Below are positions 7,533-16,192 of a stretch of 41,455 bases of DNA, one piece after another; position 1 is the first letter of the stretch; each line of letters starts with the position of its first letter. The DNA comes from Burkholderia ambifaria. GTDB taxonomy: Bacteria; Pseudomonadota; Gammaproteobacteria; Burkholderiales; Burkholderiaceae. A program made the position numbers and the translations under genes. The stretch covers positions 1 through 41,455 of the forward strand of contig NZ_LKPJ01000045.1 in assembly GCF_001443045.1 (NCBI RefSeq), in the 5' to 3' direction. The notes beneath the pieces were generated by a model, which was not told where the DNA came from, did not search any database, and saw only the letters and a program-made list of their open reading frames with translations.

Positions 7533-8438
7533 ATGTCGTCTACGCACCGGGCGCCGCCCGTCGATGTTCGCCAGTTGCTCCGCGCCACTGCCGCCAGCCT
7601 ATGGGCCACCTTCGCCGATAGTGCCGCGCACGCTCGTCCGGACCACAAAGGCGATCCACGCGAGGCGCGCGTGCGGCAGTTCCTACGCGAGCGCCTGCCG
7701 TCCAAATGGGGGGTGACGCGCGGCCACGTGTTCTATGCCGGCGACGCGACCACGCCCGAATTCGACGTGATCGTCTACGATGCGCTGAACTGTCCGGCGC
7801 TACCGCTCGACACCGGCGGCGACGCGCGGCGTCTGGTGCCGCTCGAGGCAGTGCTCGGCGTGATCGAGGTCAAGTCGACGCTCGACGATCGCACGCTCGC
7901 TGCTGCAATCGCGAAATTGACTCAGTTCGACACTCTGCTCGATCACGGCGCGACCGACAGGGCCTACCGCCCGTTTCGGCATGTGTTTGCGTACCAGCTG
8001 GATCGGGACTGCGATTTCGATGGCTGGGGGCCGGTGAGGACGTTGACGCGCTACGCCGGCGCGCGTTGCCAGCCGGATGGTGTATTCGTTCTGGATGACC
8101 ATTTCTCGGTGCTGGTGAACGGTCATGGCTTCGCCCATGTGTTCGGCCTGCATCGCGGCCAGATGCCTGACGAGGTCGAATGGACTGACCTCCAACGTGA
8201 AGAAGAACGGCGAGATTTCCAGTTCGAGGACGCCTGGTGCAACGACTATTTCTCGACTGATGCGGTAGATGGCCTGTTGTTGCTCGCGTTTCTGACGTTT
8301 GTGATCCAGCGCGCGTCCTGCTACCAGCCGGCCGACGTCAACTACGCCGACCTATTCTGCCGCTGGGGTGGCCCTGCGCTGGGCGGGATGACAGATTTCC
8401 GCGGTGCCAGCGGTGACGAGGTACCGCTGGATTGCTAG
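7533..8438 (+). CDS. DUF6602-like protein with a PD-(D/E)XK nuclease fold
   Basis: A 301-residue protein. ATG 7533 is preceded by GAGGTG at suitable spacing; an upstream in-frame ATG lacks one. Residues 41-115 fit the DUF6602 pattern: REARVRQFL (Glu44), FYAGDATTPEFDVIVYD (Asp78 and Asp83), then PLEAVLGVIEVKS with the E-x-K pair Glu112/Lys114. The order of acidic helix, F-D-V-I-V-Y-D strand and I-E-V-K strand is the catalytic core layout of PD-(D/E)XK nucleases. The C-terminal half is helical with one hydrophobic run (GLLLLAFLTFVI). It is followed after 76 bases by a co-directional CHAT-like gene, and the two probably form one unit. DUF6602 has no established activity that I know of; a nuclease or DNA-binding effector role is inference. 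Confidence 0.75.
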   Translation: MSSTHRAPPVDVRQLLRATAASLWATFADSAAHARPDHKGDPREARVRQFLRERLPSKWGVTRGHVFYAGDATTPEFDVIVYDALNCPALPLDTGGDARRLVPLEAVLGVIEVKSTLDDRTLAAAIAKLTQFDTLLDHGATDRAYRPFRHVFAYQLDRDCDFDGWGPVRTLTRYAGARCQPDGVFVLDDHFSVLVNGHGFAHVFGLHRGQMPDEVEWTDLQREEERRDFQFEDAWCNDYFSTDAVDGLLLLAFLTFVIQRASCYQPADVNYADLFCRWGGPALGGMTDFRGASGDEVPLDC

Positions 8439-8514
8439 AACGCACACCGTCCATGTCGCGGTCAGAAGGCGAATTTGGAAGACAAACGTACTATGCAATC
8501 AAGGACCACTAATA

Positions 8515-9375
8515 ATGAGCACACCAAAGAATGAATTCTGCTTCGTAACCAGTTTTGCGAATAATGCCGTTGTAGTCCTCGACTGTTTGAGCGAGCACGA
8601 CCTGCAAACCGGCCTCGCGGTCTACAATAAGCTGCGTGACTTGCGGGATTATTCGGATCACGAACGCGCCATTGAATACAAGCGCATCGTAGACCTGGGT
8701 GACCTGCGCATCGCGCTTGAGAAAGTCCGAACTGACTGTGTCAATGGACTGCGGCCGATTTTGCATTTTGAGTGTCACGGCAGCAGGACCAAAGGTCTAG
8801 CTGTCGGACCCAGTCAAATTGAACTGAGCTGGGCCGGTCTTGAGAGTCTACTGAGACCCATCAATGTCGCCTGTGAAGGCAACCTCGGCGTTGTGATGGC
8901 GGTATGTGAAGGGATGCACGCGATTGCACCATTGAAACTCCACCGGCATGCCCCCTTCCTATTTTTGATAGGCACTCAAGACGAGATTCGGCAGGGCGAC
9001 CTTGCAGACCAGCTACCGAACTTCTATGAAACGTTGTTTGAGACGGACAATCTCGATCGAGCCCTTGAACGCGTACCCTCTTGCAAGCCCTTCCACGCGG
9101 AGAGACTACTTGCTGGGTCGGTTGGCCGGTTTCTAAAGAACGCCTGTATTGGACGTGGGAAGGAGCAACGGGTCGAGCACCTCATCACGAGCACAAAATG
9201 GCTGCTTGGGGGATTCGAGAGTACGGCCCAATTGCAACTCATTCGTGCGAATGCCAAAGCCAAGGTGAAAGGCGAACTTACCGCCGACCTAGTTCGGAAA
9301 TATGCCGAACCGTTTCTCGGCAAGCGGAAATGTTCCTTCCTATTCGAAGACTTGGTCCAGTGGATCAAGTCCTAG
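8515..9375 (+). CDS. CHAT/caspase-like His-Cys protease domain protein
   Basis: A 286-residue protein starting at ATG 8515 (MSTPKNEFCF), with AAGGA upstream; the longer frame from 8404 overlaps the previous gene and is not used. Residues 81-90 read PILHFECHGS and 128-133 MAVCEG, giving a His88/Cys131 pair at the ends of successive strands, as in clan CD caspase-like and CHAT proteases. The following FLIGTQDEI, then NFYETLF and LDRALE segments match the CHAT-type tail (substrate strand, F-Y helix, A-L helix). A helical region of about 85 residues ends the protein. There is no signal peptide, so it should act in the cytosol. Its partner appears to be the nuclease-fold protein upstream. A proteolytic function in defence or programmed death is inference; the substrate is unknown. 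Confidence 0.72.
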   Translation: MSTPKNEFCFVTSFANNAVVVLDCLSEHDLQTGLAVYNKLRDLRDYSDHERAIEYKRIVDLGDLRIALEKVRTDCVNGLRPILHFECHGSRTKGLAVGPSQIELSWAGLESLLRPINVACEGNLGVVMAVCEGMHAIAPLKLHRHAPFLFLIGTQDEIRQGDLADQLPNFYETLFETDNLDRALERVPSCKPFHAERLLAGSVGRFLKNACIGRGKEQRVEHLITSTKWLLGGFESTAQLQLIRANAKAKVKGELTADLVRKYAEPFLGKRKCSFLFEDLVQWIKS

Positions 9376-10156
9376 TTTCCGTCCCTATACTTGGAGCTCG
9401 TTCCGACCCGAATATGACTCCGTGGAATGGCACATCTTATGGGTGTCGCAGAGTACCAGCCCGTGACGGGTCTGCGTCGCTTGAGGCCGGATTGGCATCC
9501 ATTGAACAAATTGAAGCGGAATTGGGTCCTGATTTGCCCGATCCGGATTGAGCACCTGACGGAACCGCAACGGCGTCGGCCGCCAGCAACCAAACTATGT
9601 GCTGCGGACGTCGTCATCGTATCTCCGAGAAACTGGCCCTGCGACTCGGAACGTCAAATGGCTAAATTGATACGTATCAACAATCGGGAGCAGTTTTCGA
9701 AGCATCCATCCGAGCGGCCTCTATTCCTCTTGTTGTGCTGCCGAGACTGCTCCGCTGTACTTCCAAGGTGAATTATTTCGACCCCAATTAAAATGTCGAG
9801 GATGTTAATTATGTAAAATACTGGACAACACCAACTAAAATCCGACCAGCAACCCAATCGCTCTAAGTTGACAAGCAGTTATTTTTGGCATGCTGTTTTC
9901 GGGATGCCTGCCAGCTGCTGCATCGGATCCCATCGAAATCACATTGAACCCGCGCAGCAGCGAACAACGATTCTCCTTCAGACCTCAGCGTATATCGCCT
10001 CGAACCCGCCACTAGGGAATCACGCCATTTGATGCAACCGCATACGCACAACGCGGAACATCGGCTTCATCCCCTAGTCGAAGTACGCGGCGCGAACAGA
10101 AGCTAGCGCGTCGTTAGTCGTGCTGGACCGCAGAGCGAAAGAGCCAAAGATCACTT
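9376..10156. other. Intergenic region, no supported gene
   Basis: About 780 bases between the CHAT-like gene and the end of the BetB-like gene. A 114-residue plus frame (9427-9771) has no ribosome binding site, irregular composition and no recognisable motif. A shorter start at 9658 (MAKLIRINNREQF) looks somewhat more natural but lacks support. Around 9775-9850 the sequence becomes AT-rich. No RNA gene or IS end was found. It may hold degraded sequence marking the border between two imported segments. Confidence 0.45.
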
Positions 10157-11626
10157 TCAGAACACCGCCGCATAAGCACCGAGTTCTATCTGAACCGACT
10201 TGGTCCGCGTGTAGGCAATCAGCGTCGCAATCCCGTTCTCCCGCCCGATACCCGACTGCTTGTATCCGCCGACGGGCATCTCCGCCGGCGATTCGCCCCA
10301 GGTGTTGACCCAGCAGATACCGGCCTCCAAACGGTGGATGACACGGTGTGCACGCGAAATGTTCTCGGTCACGATACCGGCAGCCAGCCCGAATTCAGTC
10401 GCATTGGCTCTGGCAATAACCTCGTCTTCGTCGTCGAACACGAGGACGCTCATCACCGGCCCGAAGATTTCCTCCTGGACGATGCGCATGTCATCGCGGC
10501 AATCGGAAAAAATCGTCGGCTCGACAAACTGGCCCCGCGAAAACTCGCCGCTCACGAGACGTGTCCCACCGGCCACAAGTCGTGCACCTTGTTGCTTGCC
10601 GCTCTCGATGTACTCGAGCACCTTCTGAAGCTGCAGCGCGCTGACGAGCGGACCGAAGTTGGTGCGTGCGTCCGAAGGCGCGCCGACACGAATACGCTTC
10701 ACCCGCTCGAGAAGGAGCGTCTCGAATCTCGCGCTCACGCTCCGGTGCACGAACACACGCGTTCCGTTCGTGCATACCTGGCCCGAACTGAAGAAGTTGG
10801 CCGTGGTCGCGATGTCCGCTGCCCGCTCGAGGTCCGCATCCTCGAAGACGATCAGCGGCGACTTCCCGCCGAGCTCGAGCGTCACCTCTTTCAACGTCGA
10901 GCCGCCGGAGAGGGCCATCACCTTCTTTCCGGTCGGCACGCCTCCGGTGAACGAAACCTTGTCGATGCCCGAATGCTCGCAGAGCATCGCGCCGACCTGG
11001 CCATCGCCCTGCACCACGTTGAAAACGCCCGGCGGCAGGCCGGCTTCCGTGTAGATTTCGGCGAGCTTCAGCGCGGTGAGCGGCGTCACCTCGCTGGGCT
11101 TGAAAATCATCGCGTTGCCGGCCGCGAGCGCGGGCGCCGACTTCCAGCAAGCAATCTGAATCGGATAGTTCCACGCGCCGATACCGGCACACACGCCGAT
11201 GGGCTCCCGCCGCGTGTAGACGAACGACGATTCGCGCAGCGGGATCTGTGCGCCTTCGATGGCCGTTGCCAGGCCTGCGTAGTATTCGATAACGTCCGCA
11301 CCGGTGACGATATCGACCGCGGTCGTCTCCGCAATCGGCTTGCCGGTGTCCCGCGTCTCGAGCGCCGCGAGTTCGTCGTTTCGGCTTCGGAGCAGGTCGA
11401 CCGCGCGACGTAGCACCCTGGAGCGTTGCATCGCCGTCATGTCCGCCCACTCGCGTTGCCCGTCCCTCGCAGCCTTGACGGCCCGGTCGATATCCGCGCT
11501 CGAAGCATGTTGCACGCGTGCGAGGCACTCTCCGGAAGCGGGGTCCAGCGTTTCGAAGGTACGGCGGCTCGTCGCATCGACGTAGCCGCCATCGATATAC
11601 AGTCGTTGCTCGTCAAATACAGTCAT
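10157..11626 (-). CDS. betB: Betaine aldehyde dehydrogenase-like NAD(P)-dependent aldehyde dehydrogenase
   Basis: A 489-residue aldehyde dehydrogenase, full length for the BetB family. It would oxidise an aldehyde to the acid with NAD(P), typically betaine aldehyde to glycine betaine, in the cytosol. The catalytic Glu251 lies in LELGGKSP and the nucleophile Cys285 in FFSSGQVCTNGTR; the cofactor-binding strand GAWNYPIQIACWKSAPALAAG and FKPSEVTPLTA are present, and the C-terminal PVGGYKQSGIGREN motif is typical of BetB. It lies 117 bases downstream of the DddP-like gene on the same strand and opposite to a BetA-like GMC gene, so the two oxidation steps could be consecutive. True substrate could be another omega-aldehyde of this locus. 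The betB label is by family resemblance, not proof that choline is the substrate. Confidence 0.85.
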   Translation of the reverse strand: MTVFDEQRLYIDGGYVDATSRRTFETLDPASGECLARVQHASSADIDRAVKAARDGQREWADMTAMQRSRVLRRAVDLLRSRNDELAALETRDTGKPIAETTAVDIVTGADVIEYYAGLATAIEGAQIPLRESSFVYTRREPIGVCAGIGAWNYPIQIACWKSAPALAAGNAMIFKPSEVTPLTALKLAEIYTEAGLPPGVFNVVQGDGQVGAMLCEHSGIDKVSFTGGVPTGKKVMALSGGSTLKEVTLELGGKSPLIVFEDADLERAADIATTANFFSSGQVCTNGTRVFVHRSVSARFETLLLERVKRIRVGAPSDARTNFGPLVSALQLQKVLEYIESGKQQGARLVAGGTRLVSGEFSRGQFVEPTIFSDCRDDMRIVQEEIFGPVMSVLVFDDEDEVIARANATEFGLAAGIVTENISRAHRVIHRLEAGICWVNTWGESPAEMPVGGYKQSGIGRENGIATLIAYTRTKSVQIELGAYAAVF

Positions 11627-11743
11627 CGTCAGTTACGCAAAAAGTAAAAAGCTGGCATCGCGGATGGCGGCGCCGAAACGAACCCGCCGCGACGCACGCG
11701 CCGCGCTCCGGCGCGTTTCAGGCAGCGCGCGCGACTGGATCGT

Positions 11744-12925
11744 CTAGAGGTAGTCCAGTTCGAACGGACATTCCGATAGCGAAACCGGTCCGTCCCGGGT
11801 GATGAGCACCGGCTGCTCGAGCTTCACGCCGTCCACACCGCCCGGCACGCCGACATAGCTCTCGACGCAGACCGTCATTCCCTCTTCGAAGACCCCTGGG
11901 TACTGGTAAGCGGGTGCATCGGGCGGGAAATACACGAGCGGGTATTCGACGCCGAACCCGAGACCGTGCACGATTTCAGCATAGCGGTTCGGTACGTACA
12001 CTTCCGGCATCTCCCAGGTGTTGCCGATGAAGTCGTGGAACGAAAGCCCCGGTCGCAACAACGACATGTTGTGCTGCAGCTGCTCGTACGCGAGGGCGTA
12101 GTTCGTCCGCTGCTCGTTGTTCGGCCGCACATCGCCGATTACGAACGAGCGCGTCTGGTCCGCGAAAACGCCGTGCGGGCCAATCAGGTCGCTGTCGAAC
12201 ACCAGCATCTCGCCCGCCTCGACAATCTTTTCGGATGCTTCGACAAACCACGGGTTCGTGTGGTGACCGGACGCGAGCCCCCGCGTCTCCTGATACTCGC
12301 CACCGTGCTCGATGTTGTACTGGTTCAGCAGCGAGAGCAGGTAGTTCTCGCTGACGCCCGGTCGTACGTGCTCGCGCATGTAGGCGATGGCATCGGTACA
12401 GACCCGCATCGAGTCGCGAATGATCTGCACTTCGTCCGGAGTCTTGATCGACTTCGCGCGCTCGAGCGGCCCCTTCGCATCGACGGTCCGAATGTGAAGC
12501 CTGTCGAGCGCGCGCAGTGGCAGCAGGTCGATACGGTCCAGCCCCAGCACCGCACCTTTCCCGCACACCTCAGTGAGCAAGTCGGCGATTTCCTCCGCCC
12601 ACAGATTGGCATGCTCCTCGGCACGCGAACCCGACCCGAAGTAGTCCCAGGATTTGGCGGGCCGGGCTTCGTCGATCAGCGCGTTGCCCGCAGATAGGTG
12701 AAGCGCGCCGCCATAGTCGAACATCACGACATTGCCCGTGACGGGCACGAACGCGTACCGCACCATGTGATGCGACGACCACACCTGCATGTTCCGGCAG
12801 TTCGTCGCATACCTCAGATTCAGCGGATCGAACAGCACCGCGGCATCGATGCCCTCGGCCTTCAGCATCTCGCGCGTCCGCTCAAGGCGCCGCGCATAAA
12901 CCCTCTCGTAGTCAACTGTCTCCAC
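11744..12925 (-). CDS. DddP-like M24 (creatinase/prolidase fold) metalloenzyme
   Basis: A 393-residue member of the M24 fold closest, from memory, to the DMSP lyase DddP. N-terminal FDPLNLRYATNCRNMQVW and the ETRGLASGHHTNPW segment are DddP-like. The candidate metal ligands are Asp244, Asp246 (FDSD), Asp256 (ADQT), His320 (IVHGLG), Glu355 (VESYVG) and Glu370 (VKLEQ). Their spacing is identical to the published DddP set 295/297/307/371/406/421 as I recall it, including the extra Asp of the D-x-D pair that ordinary M24 peptidases lack. Tyr315 matches DddP Tyr366. However, the residue corresponding to the proposed catalytic base Asp377 is Val326, so simple DMSP cleavage is doubtful. It is shorter at the N-terminus than marine DddP. 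Context suggests a betaine- or DMSP-like substrate. Confidence 0.8.
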   Translation of the reverse strand: METVDYERVYARRLERTREMLKAEGIDAAVLFDPLNLRYATNCRNMQVWSSHHMVRYAFVPVTGNVVMFDYGGALHLSAGNALIDEARPAKSWDYFGSGSRAEEHANLWAEEIADLLTEVCGKGAVLGLDRIDLLPLRALDRLHIRTVDAKGPLERAKSIKTPDEVQIIRDSMRVCTDAIAYMREHVRPGVSENYLLSLLNQYNIEHGGEYQETRGLASGHHTNPWFVEASEKIVEAGEMLVFDSDLIGPHGVFADQTRSFVIGDVRPNNEQRTNYALAYEQLQHNMSLLRPGLSFHDFIGNTWEMPEVYVPNRYAEIVHGLGFGVEYPLVYFPPDAPAYQYPGVFEEGMTVCVESYVGVPGGVDGVKLEQPVLITRDGPVSLSECPFELDYL

Positions 12926-13301
12926 AGCCTGGGACCTCGCCTTTCATAGTCGTCGCAAACGGCGCTCGACCCGTGACGGCCGAACTGCATGGCACGGAAA
13001 ACACCTGCACCGACAGCGTCCCGCATCGCCCGTCGAGAGGCGTGAATCCCGTGTACGGTTCAATTCTGGTAGACGACATCGAGCCCGGGCAAACGAATCT
13101 TCTTGAGCCGGTTCATCAAAATATTTGAATCACCGCATCAGATAGTTTCGTTTGCTTTGACCATATCGGCTGGTTACTGTGATTTCGCGATAAGACATAC
13201 CGCTGCCGCAGCCCGCACGAGACAGGCCTGCGCCAGTATGTCTGCGGGCAGACGAATCCGCCCGCTCGCGTCCATACTCTATTGAACCTGGCACGTCCGA
13301 C
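12926..13301. promoter_or_regulatory. Divergent promoter region of the osmolyte-type locus
   Basis: About 375 bases separate the minus-strand DddP-like gene from the plus-strand cupin gene, so both arms must be transcribed from here. The part at 13100-13200 is clearly AT-richer (around TCAAAATATTTGAATC, which is nearly palindromic) and is the likely operator/promoter. The two LysR proteins at the end of the plus arm are the obvious candidate regulators. No coding frame is supported. Confidence 0.5.
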
Positions 13302-13610
13302 ATGACCTCATCTCGCCTCACCCCTTCCGTTTCCAGGCAATCCGCGCCGAACGACATTGAACAGAGGATTGCGGGCTGGGATGCCTGGCAATGCAACGAT
13401 GACACATTTGCGCATCGATACGTTCCGGGCGCCACGTTCCTCGTCGTGCGCGGTCGTGCGAAGCTGACGTTCAAGCACGGTCTCGAGCTCGACATCGCCG
13501 AAGGGGATCTCGTGACGATCGGCGAAGGGGCCGAAGCCGAATGGGTGATCTCGTCGCCCATCGAGACGCGGTACACGTACCATGAGACCCATGGTGCTGC
13601 GGGAGCGTGA
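13302..13610 (+). CDS. Small cupin-domain protein
   Basis: A 102-residue single-domain protein. It matches the short cupin_3 (DUF861-like) pattern: GWDAWQCNDDTFAHRYVPGATFLVVRGRA, then GLELDIAEGDLVTIGEG, with a conserved G-D turn. The usual metal-binding His cluster is not evident, so it may bind ligand without metal or serve as an accessory factor. Its TGA (13608-13610) lies three bases before the ATG of the GMC oxidoreductase at 13613, which implies translational coupling and a linked role. No clear ribosome binding site precedes ATG 13302. Cupins of this type accompany amine and urea-type catabolic genes; the exact function is unknown. Confidence 0.65.
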   Translation: MTSSRLTPSVSRQSAPNDIEQRIAGWDAWQCNDDTFAHRYVPGATFLVVRGRAKLTFKHGLELDIAEGDLVTIGEGAEAEWVISSPIETRYTYHETHGAAGA

Positions 13611-13612
13611 CC

Positions 13613-15247
13613 ATGAGCCAAGTACTGGAATTTGACTATGTGATTGGCGGAGCCGGTTCGGCTGGCTGCGTTCTCGCACGGCGTCTCGCCGACGCCGGAA
13701 ATCGCGTGCTGCTGATCGAGGCGGGCCCCCGTGACAACTCGTGGGTCATCCGCATGCCGGCCGGCCTTCGCTCGATTTTCAAGCCCTCATCCAAGTACAA
13801 CTACTGGTTCGAGACGGAGCCGCAGCGCAACCTCGGCAATCGGCGTATTCAACAGCCGCGCGGCCGCGTGCTCGGCGGTTCTTCCTCCATCAACGGCATG
13901 ACCTGGCTGCGCGGTCACCCGCTCGACTACGATCGCTGGGCGCAGGAAGGCGCGACCGGCTGGGACTGGCAAAACTGTCTGCCGTACTTCCGCAAGATCG
14001 AGCGCAGCGACATCAGGAGCGCCTACCGAGGCACCGATGGATTCATCCACGCTCAACGCCAGGAAAGCCTCTCCCCGCTGAACCAGGCCTTTCTCGACGC
14101 TGGCGTCGAAGCCGGATTCCCGCTGACCGACGACGTCAACGGCTACCAGCAGGAAGGTGTCTCGCGCTTCGAGATGAGTGTCGACCAGGGAATCCGCAAC
14201 AGCGCTTCGTATGGCTATCTGCACTCGCGTCAGGACGATGGCAACCTCACCATCTGGACGCAGAGCACCTTGCGGAAAATCAACATGGTCGGGAACCGGG
14301 CGACGGGTTTCCAGGTGTCGCACGATGGTTCGATCGTCGACGTGCTCGCTCGCAAGGAGACGCTGCTCTGCGGCGGGGTGTTCGGCTCGCCGCAGTTGCT
14401 GATGCTTTCCGGCATCGGACCGGGCGCACACCTCAAGGAAAAGGGCATCGATGTCCGAGTTGACTTGCCCGGTGTAGGCCAGAACCTGCAAGATCACCTC
14501 GAGTGCCACATCCAGATCGAGACCAAAGAGCCCGTCTCGCTGAATCGCGAGTTGCAACTGCACCGGATGCTGCTCGCCGGCGTGCAATGGTTCGGGTTCA
14601 AATCCGGCGTCGCCTCGGTCAATCAATGTCATGTCGGTGCCTTCCTGAAGAGTGCCGACTACATCACTCATCCGGACATCCAGTTCCATTTCTTCCCGGT
14701 GTTCTTCGACAAGAACTGGATTCCGACTCGGCAGACCAACGGCTATCGAATCGGCGTTGGTCCGATGCGGCCGACCAGTCGCGGCCAGGTGAGACTGAAG
14801 TCGAATATGGCGGAAGAGGCCCTTTCCATCGACCCGAACTACATGGATACCGAAGAGGACTGGCGCGTGATGCGCGAGGCGATGCGCCTGGGCCTGCTGT
14901 TCTCGAAGCAACCCGCCTTCAGCCGGTATCACTTCCGCGAGGACATGCCCGGTATCGACGTCAGTGCCACCGAAGCGCTGGACGAGTTCATTCGGATGGA
15001 TGCGTCCAGTGCGTATCACCCGTGCGGCACCTGCAAGATCGGCCCGAAGAAAGACCGCTTGGCAGTCGTCGGAACAGACCTGAAGGTTCATGGCATCGAA
15101 CGGCTTCGCGTCATTGACGCTTCGGTTATGCCCTCGGTGCCCAGTGCAAACATCAACGCCGCCACGATCATGCTGGCAGAGCGCGCGAGTGACATCGTGC
15201 TCGGAAAGCCGGTATTGCGAGGTGAGTCCCTTAAATTTGCTGCATGA
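13613..15247 (+). CDS. betA: GMC-family FAD oxidoreductase, choline dehydrogenase (BetA)-like
   Basis: A 544-residue flavoprotein that would oxidise an alcohol to an aldehyde. ATG 13613 is preceded by GGGAG and fits MSQVLEFDYVIGGAGSAGC; a GTG six bases earlier overlaps the cupin stop and is an alternative. The N-terminal FAD motif is GGAGSAG (residues 12-18), followed by LIEAG and the GMC signature around PRGRVLGGSSSINGM. The second GMC signature, GVFGSPQLLMLSGIGP, and the catalytic pair His469 (YHPCGTC) and Asn513 (SANINAAT), 44 residues apart as in choline oxidase, are present. BetA itself and the 3-hydroxypropionate oxidase DddA of DMSP clusters both belong to this family, so substrate cannot be fixed from sequence. 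It heads the plus-strand operon with the cupin. Confidence 0.82.
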   Translation: MSQVLEFDYVIGGAGSAGCVLARRLADAGNRVLLIEAGPRDNSWVIRMPAGLRSIFKPSSKYNYWFETEPQRNLGNRRIQQPRGRVLGGSSSINGMTWLRGHPLDYDRWAQEGATGWDWQNCLPYFRKIERSDIRSAYRGTDGFIHAQRQESLSPLNQAFLDAGVEAGFPLTDDVNGYQQEGVSRFEMSVDQGIRNSASYGYLHSRQDDGNLTIWTQSTLRKINMVGNRATGFQVSHDGSIVDVLARKETLLCGGVFGSPQLLMLSGIGPGAHLKEKGIDVRVDLPGVGQNLQDHLECHIQIETKEPVSLNRELQLHRMLLAGVQWFGFKSGVASVNQCHVGAFLKSADYITHPDIQFHFFPVFFDKNWIPTRQTNGYRIGVGPMRPTSRGQVRLKSNMAEEALSIDPNYMDTEEDWRVMREAMRLGLLFSKQPAFSRYHFREDMPGIDVSATEALDEFIRMDASSAYHPCGTCKIGPKKDRLAVVGTDLKVHGIERLRVIDASVMPSVPSANINAATIMLAERASDIVLGKPVLRGESLKFAA

Positions 15248-15328
15248 CCTGAAACGCACTACGGCGCAGTTAGCTGCGCTACAGCCCACGCAAAGTTTGG
15301 CCCAAAAACCTTCCAATAGGGAGACCCC

Positions 15329-16192
15329 ATGAAGATGTCCAAGTTACTGAAATTCCTCATGCCGGCCGTTGTTTTCTTCTCGGCAGTGGGTGCTGCACAT
15401 GCCGACGACAAGGCAATCACGATCGGCGTCAACAACTGGGCGGAGAACATCGCCGTCGCGAACATGTGGAAGATTCTGCTCGACGAGAAAGGATACAACG
15501 TCAAGCTGCAGAACGCCGACAAGGCACTCCTCTATAACGGAGTCGCCAACGGGCAAATCGACGTGACATTCGAAGTCTGGCTTCCGACGCTCGACAAGCC
15601 GGCCTACGACAAGGTCAAGGAACGCGTTGCCCTCGTTGGTCCGTGGTTCAAGGAAGCAAACCTGGGCTTGGCCGTTCCCGACTATGTCAACGTCGACAGC
15701 ATCGACCAGCTCAACGCGAACAAGAGCTTGTTCGCCTCGAGTGGCCGCCCGAGGATTGTCGGCATCGATTCCGGCAGCAGCCTGATGCGTGAAGCCGAAA
15801 CCGCGAAGAACAGCTACAAGCTGGATTGGGATGTGACGCCGTCGTCCGAATCAGCAATGATTCTGTCGTTGGAACGAGCCGAGAGCCGAAAGGAACCCAT
15901 CGTCGTCACGCTGTGGAAACCGCACTGGATCTGGTCGAAGTACAAGTTGAAGTACCTTAAGGACCCGAAGGGCGAGTTCGGTTCGACTGATTCGATCTAC
16001 GGTATCGCAAACCAGGCATTTAAGAAGCAACACCCGGACGTCGAGCGGTGGCTCCAGAAATGGAAGATGGACGACAACTCGCTGGGCGGCTTGATGTCCG
16101 AAATCAACAAGCAAGGCGCGACCACGCCGGAGAAGGGCACCAAGACCTGGATCGATGCCCATCGCTCACTTGTGCAGCAGTGGATGCAGTAA
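15329..16192 (+). CDS. Periplasmic glycine betaine-type substrate-binding protein (OpuAC/ProX family)
   Basis: A 287-residue protein with a signal peptide cleaved after AHA (residue 25), so it acts in the periplasm. GGGAG precedes ATG 15329. It begins mature ITIGVNNWAENIAVANMWK and contains FEVWLPT (Trp84), GIDSGSSLM and LWKPHWIWSKY; the spaced Trp residues are those that form the aromatic box binding trimethylammonium or dimethylsulfonium groups in OpuAC/ProX proteins. It lies 81 bases after the GMC gene. No ATPase or permease gene of an ABC importer occurs in the window, so it must either use a transporter encoded elsewhere or cooperate with the neighbouring MFS carrier. Ligand is inferred only as a quaternary ammonium or sulfonium compound. 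Confidence 0.85.
   Translation: MKMSKLLKFLMPAVVFFSAVGAAHADDKAITIGVNNWAENIAVANMWKILLDEKGYNVKLQNADKALLYNGVANGQIDVTFEVWLPTLDKPAYDKVKERVALVGPWFKEANLGLAVPDYVNVDSIDQLNANKSLFASSGRPRIVGIDSGSSLMREAETAKNSYKLDWDVTPSSESAMILSLERAESRKEPIVVTLWKPHWIWSKYKLKYLKDPKGEFGSTDSIYGIANQAFKKQHPDVERWLQKWKMDDNSLGGLMSEINKQGATTPEKGTKTWIDAHRSLVQQWMQ

Noticed and set aside
9427..9771. 114-residue plus-strand frame after the CHAT-like gene
   Set aside because: No ribosome binding site or motif and irregular composition; left as intergenic.
10334..11413. 359-residue plus-strand open frame
   Set aside because: Antisense to the BetB-like gene with its intact catalytic residues.
10157..15247. Standard bet operon for choline to glycine betaine
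   Set aside because: betB and the BetA-like gene are divergent and separated by a DddP-like and a cupin gene, BetI is absent, and there is no BCCT carrier; family names are kept only as resemblance.
13787..15316. 509-residue minus-strand open frame
   Set aside because: Antisense shadow of the GMC oxidoreductase, which has FAD and catalytic motifs.
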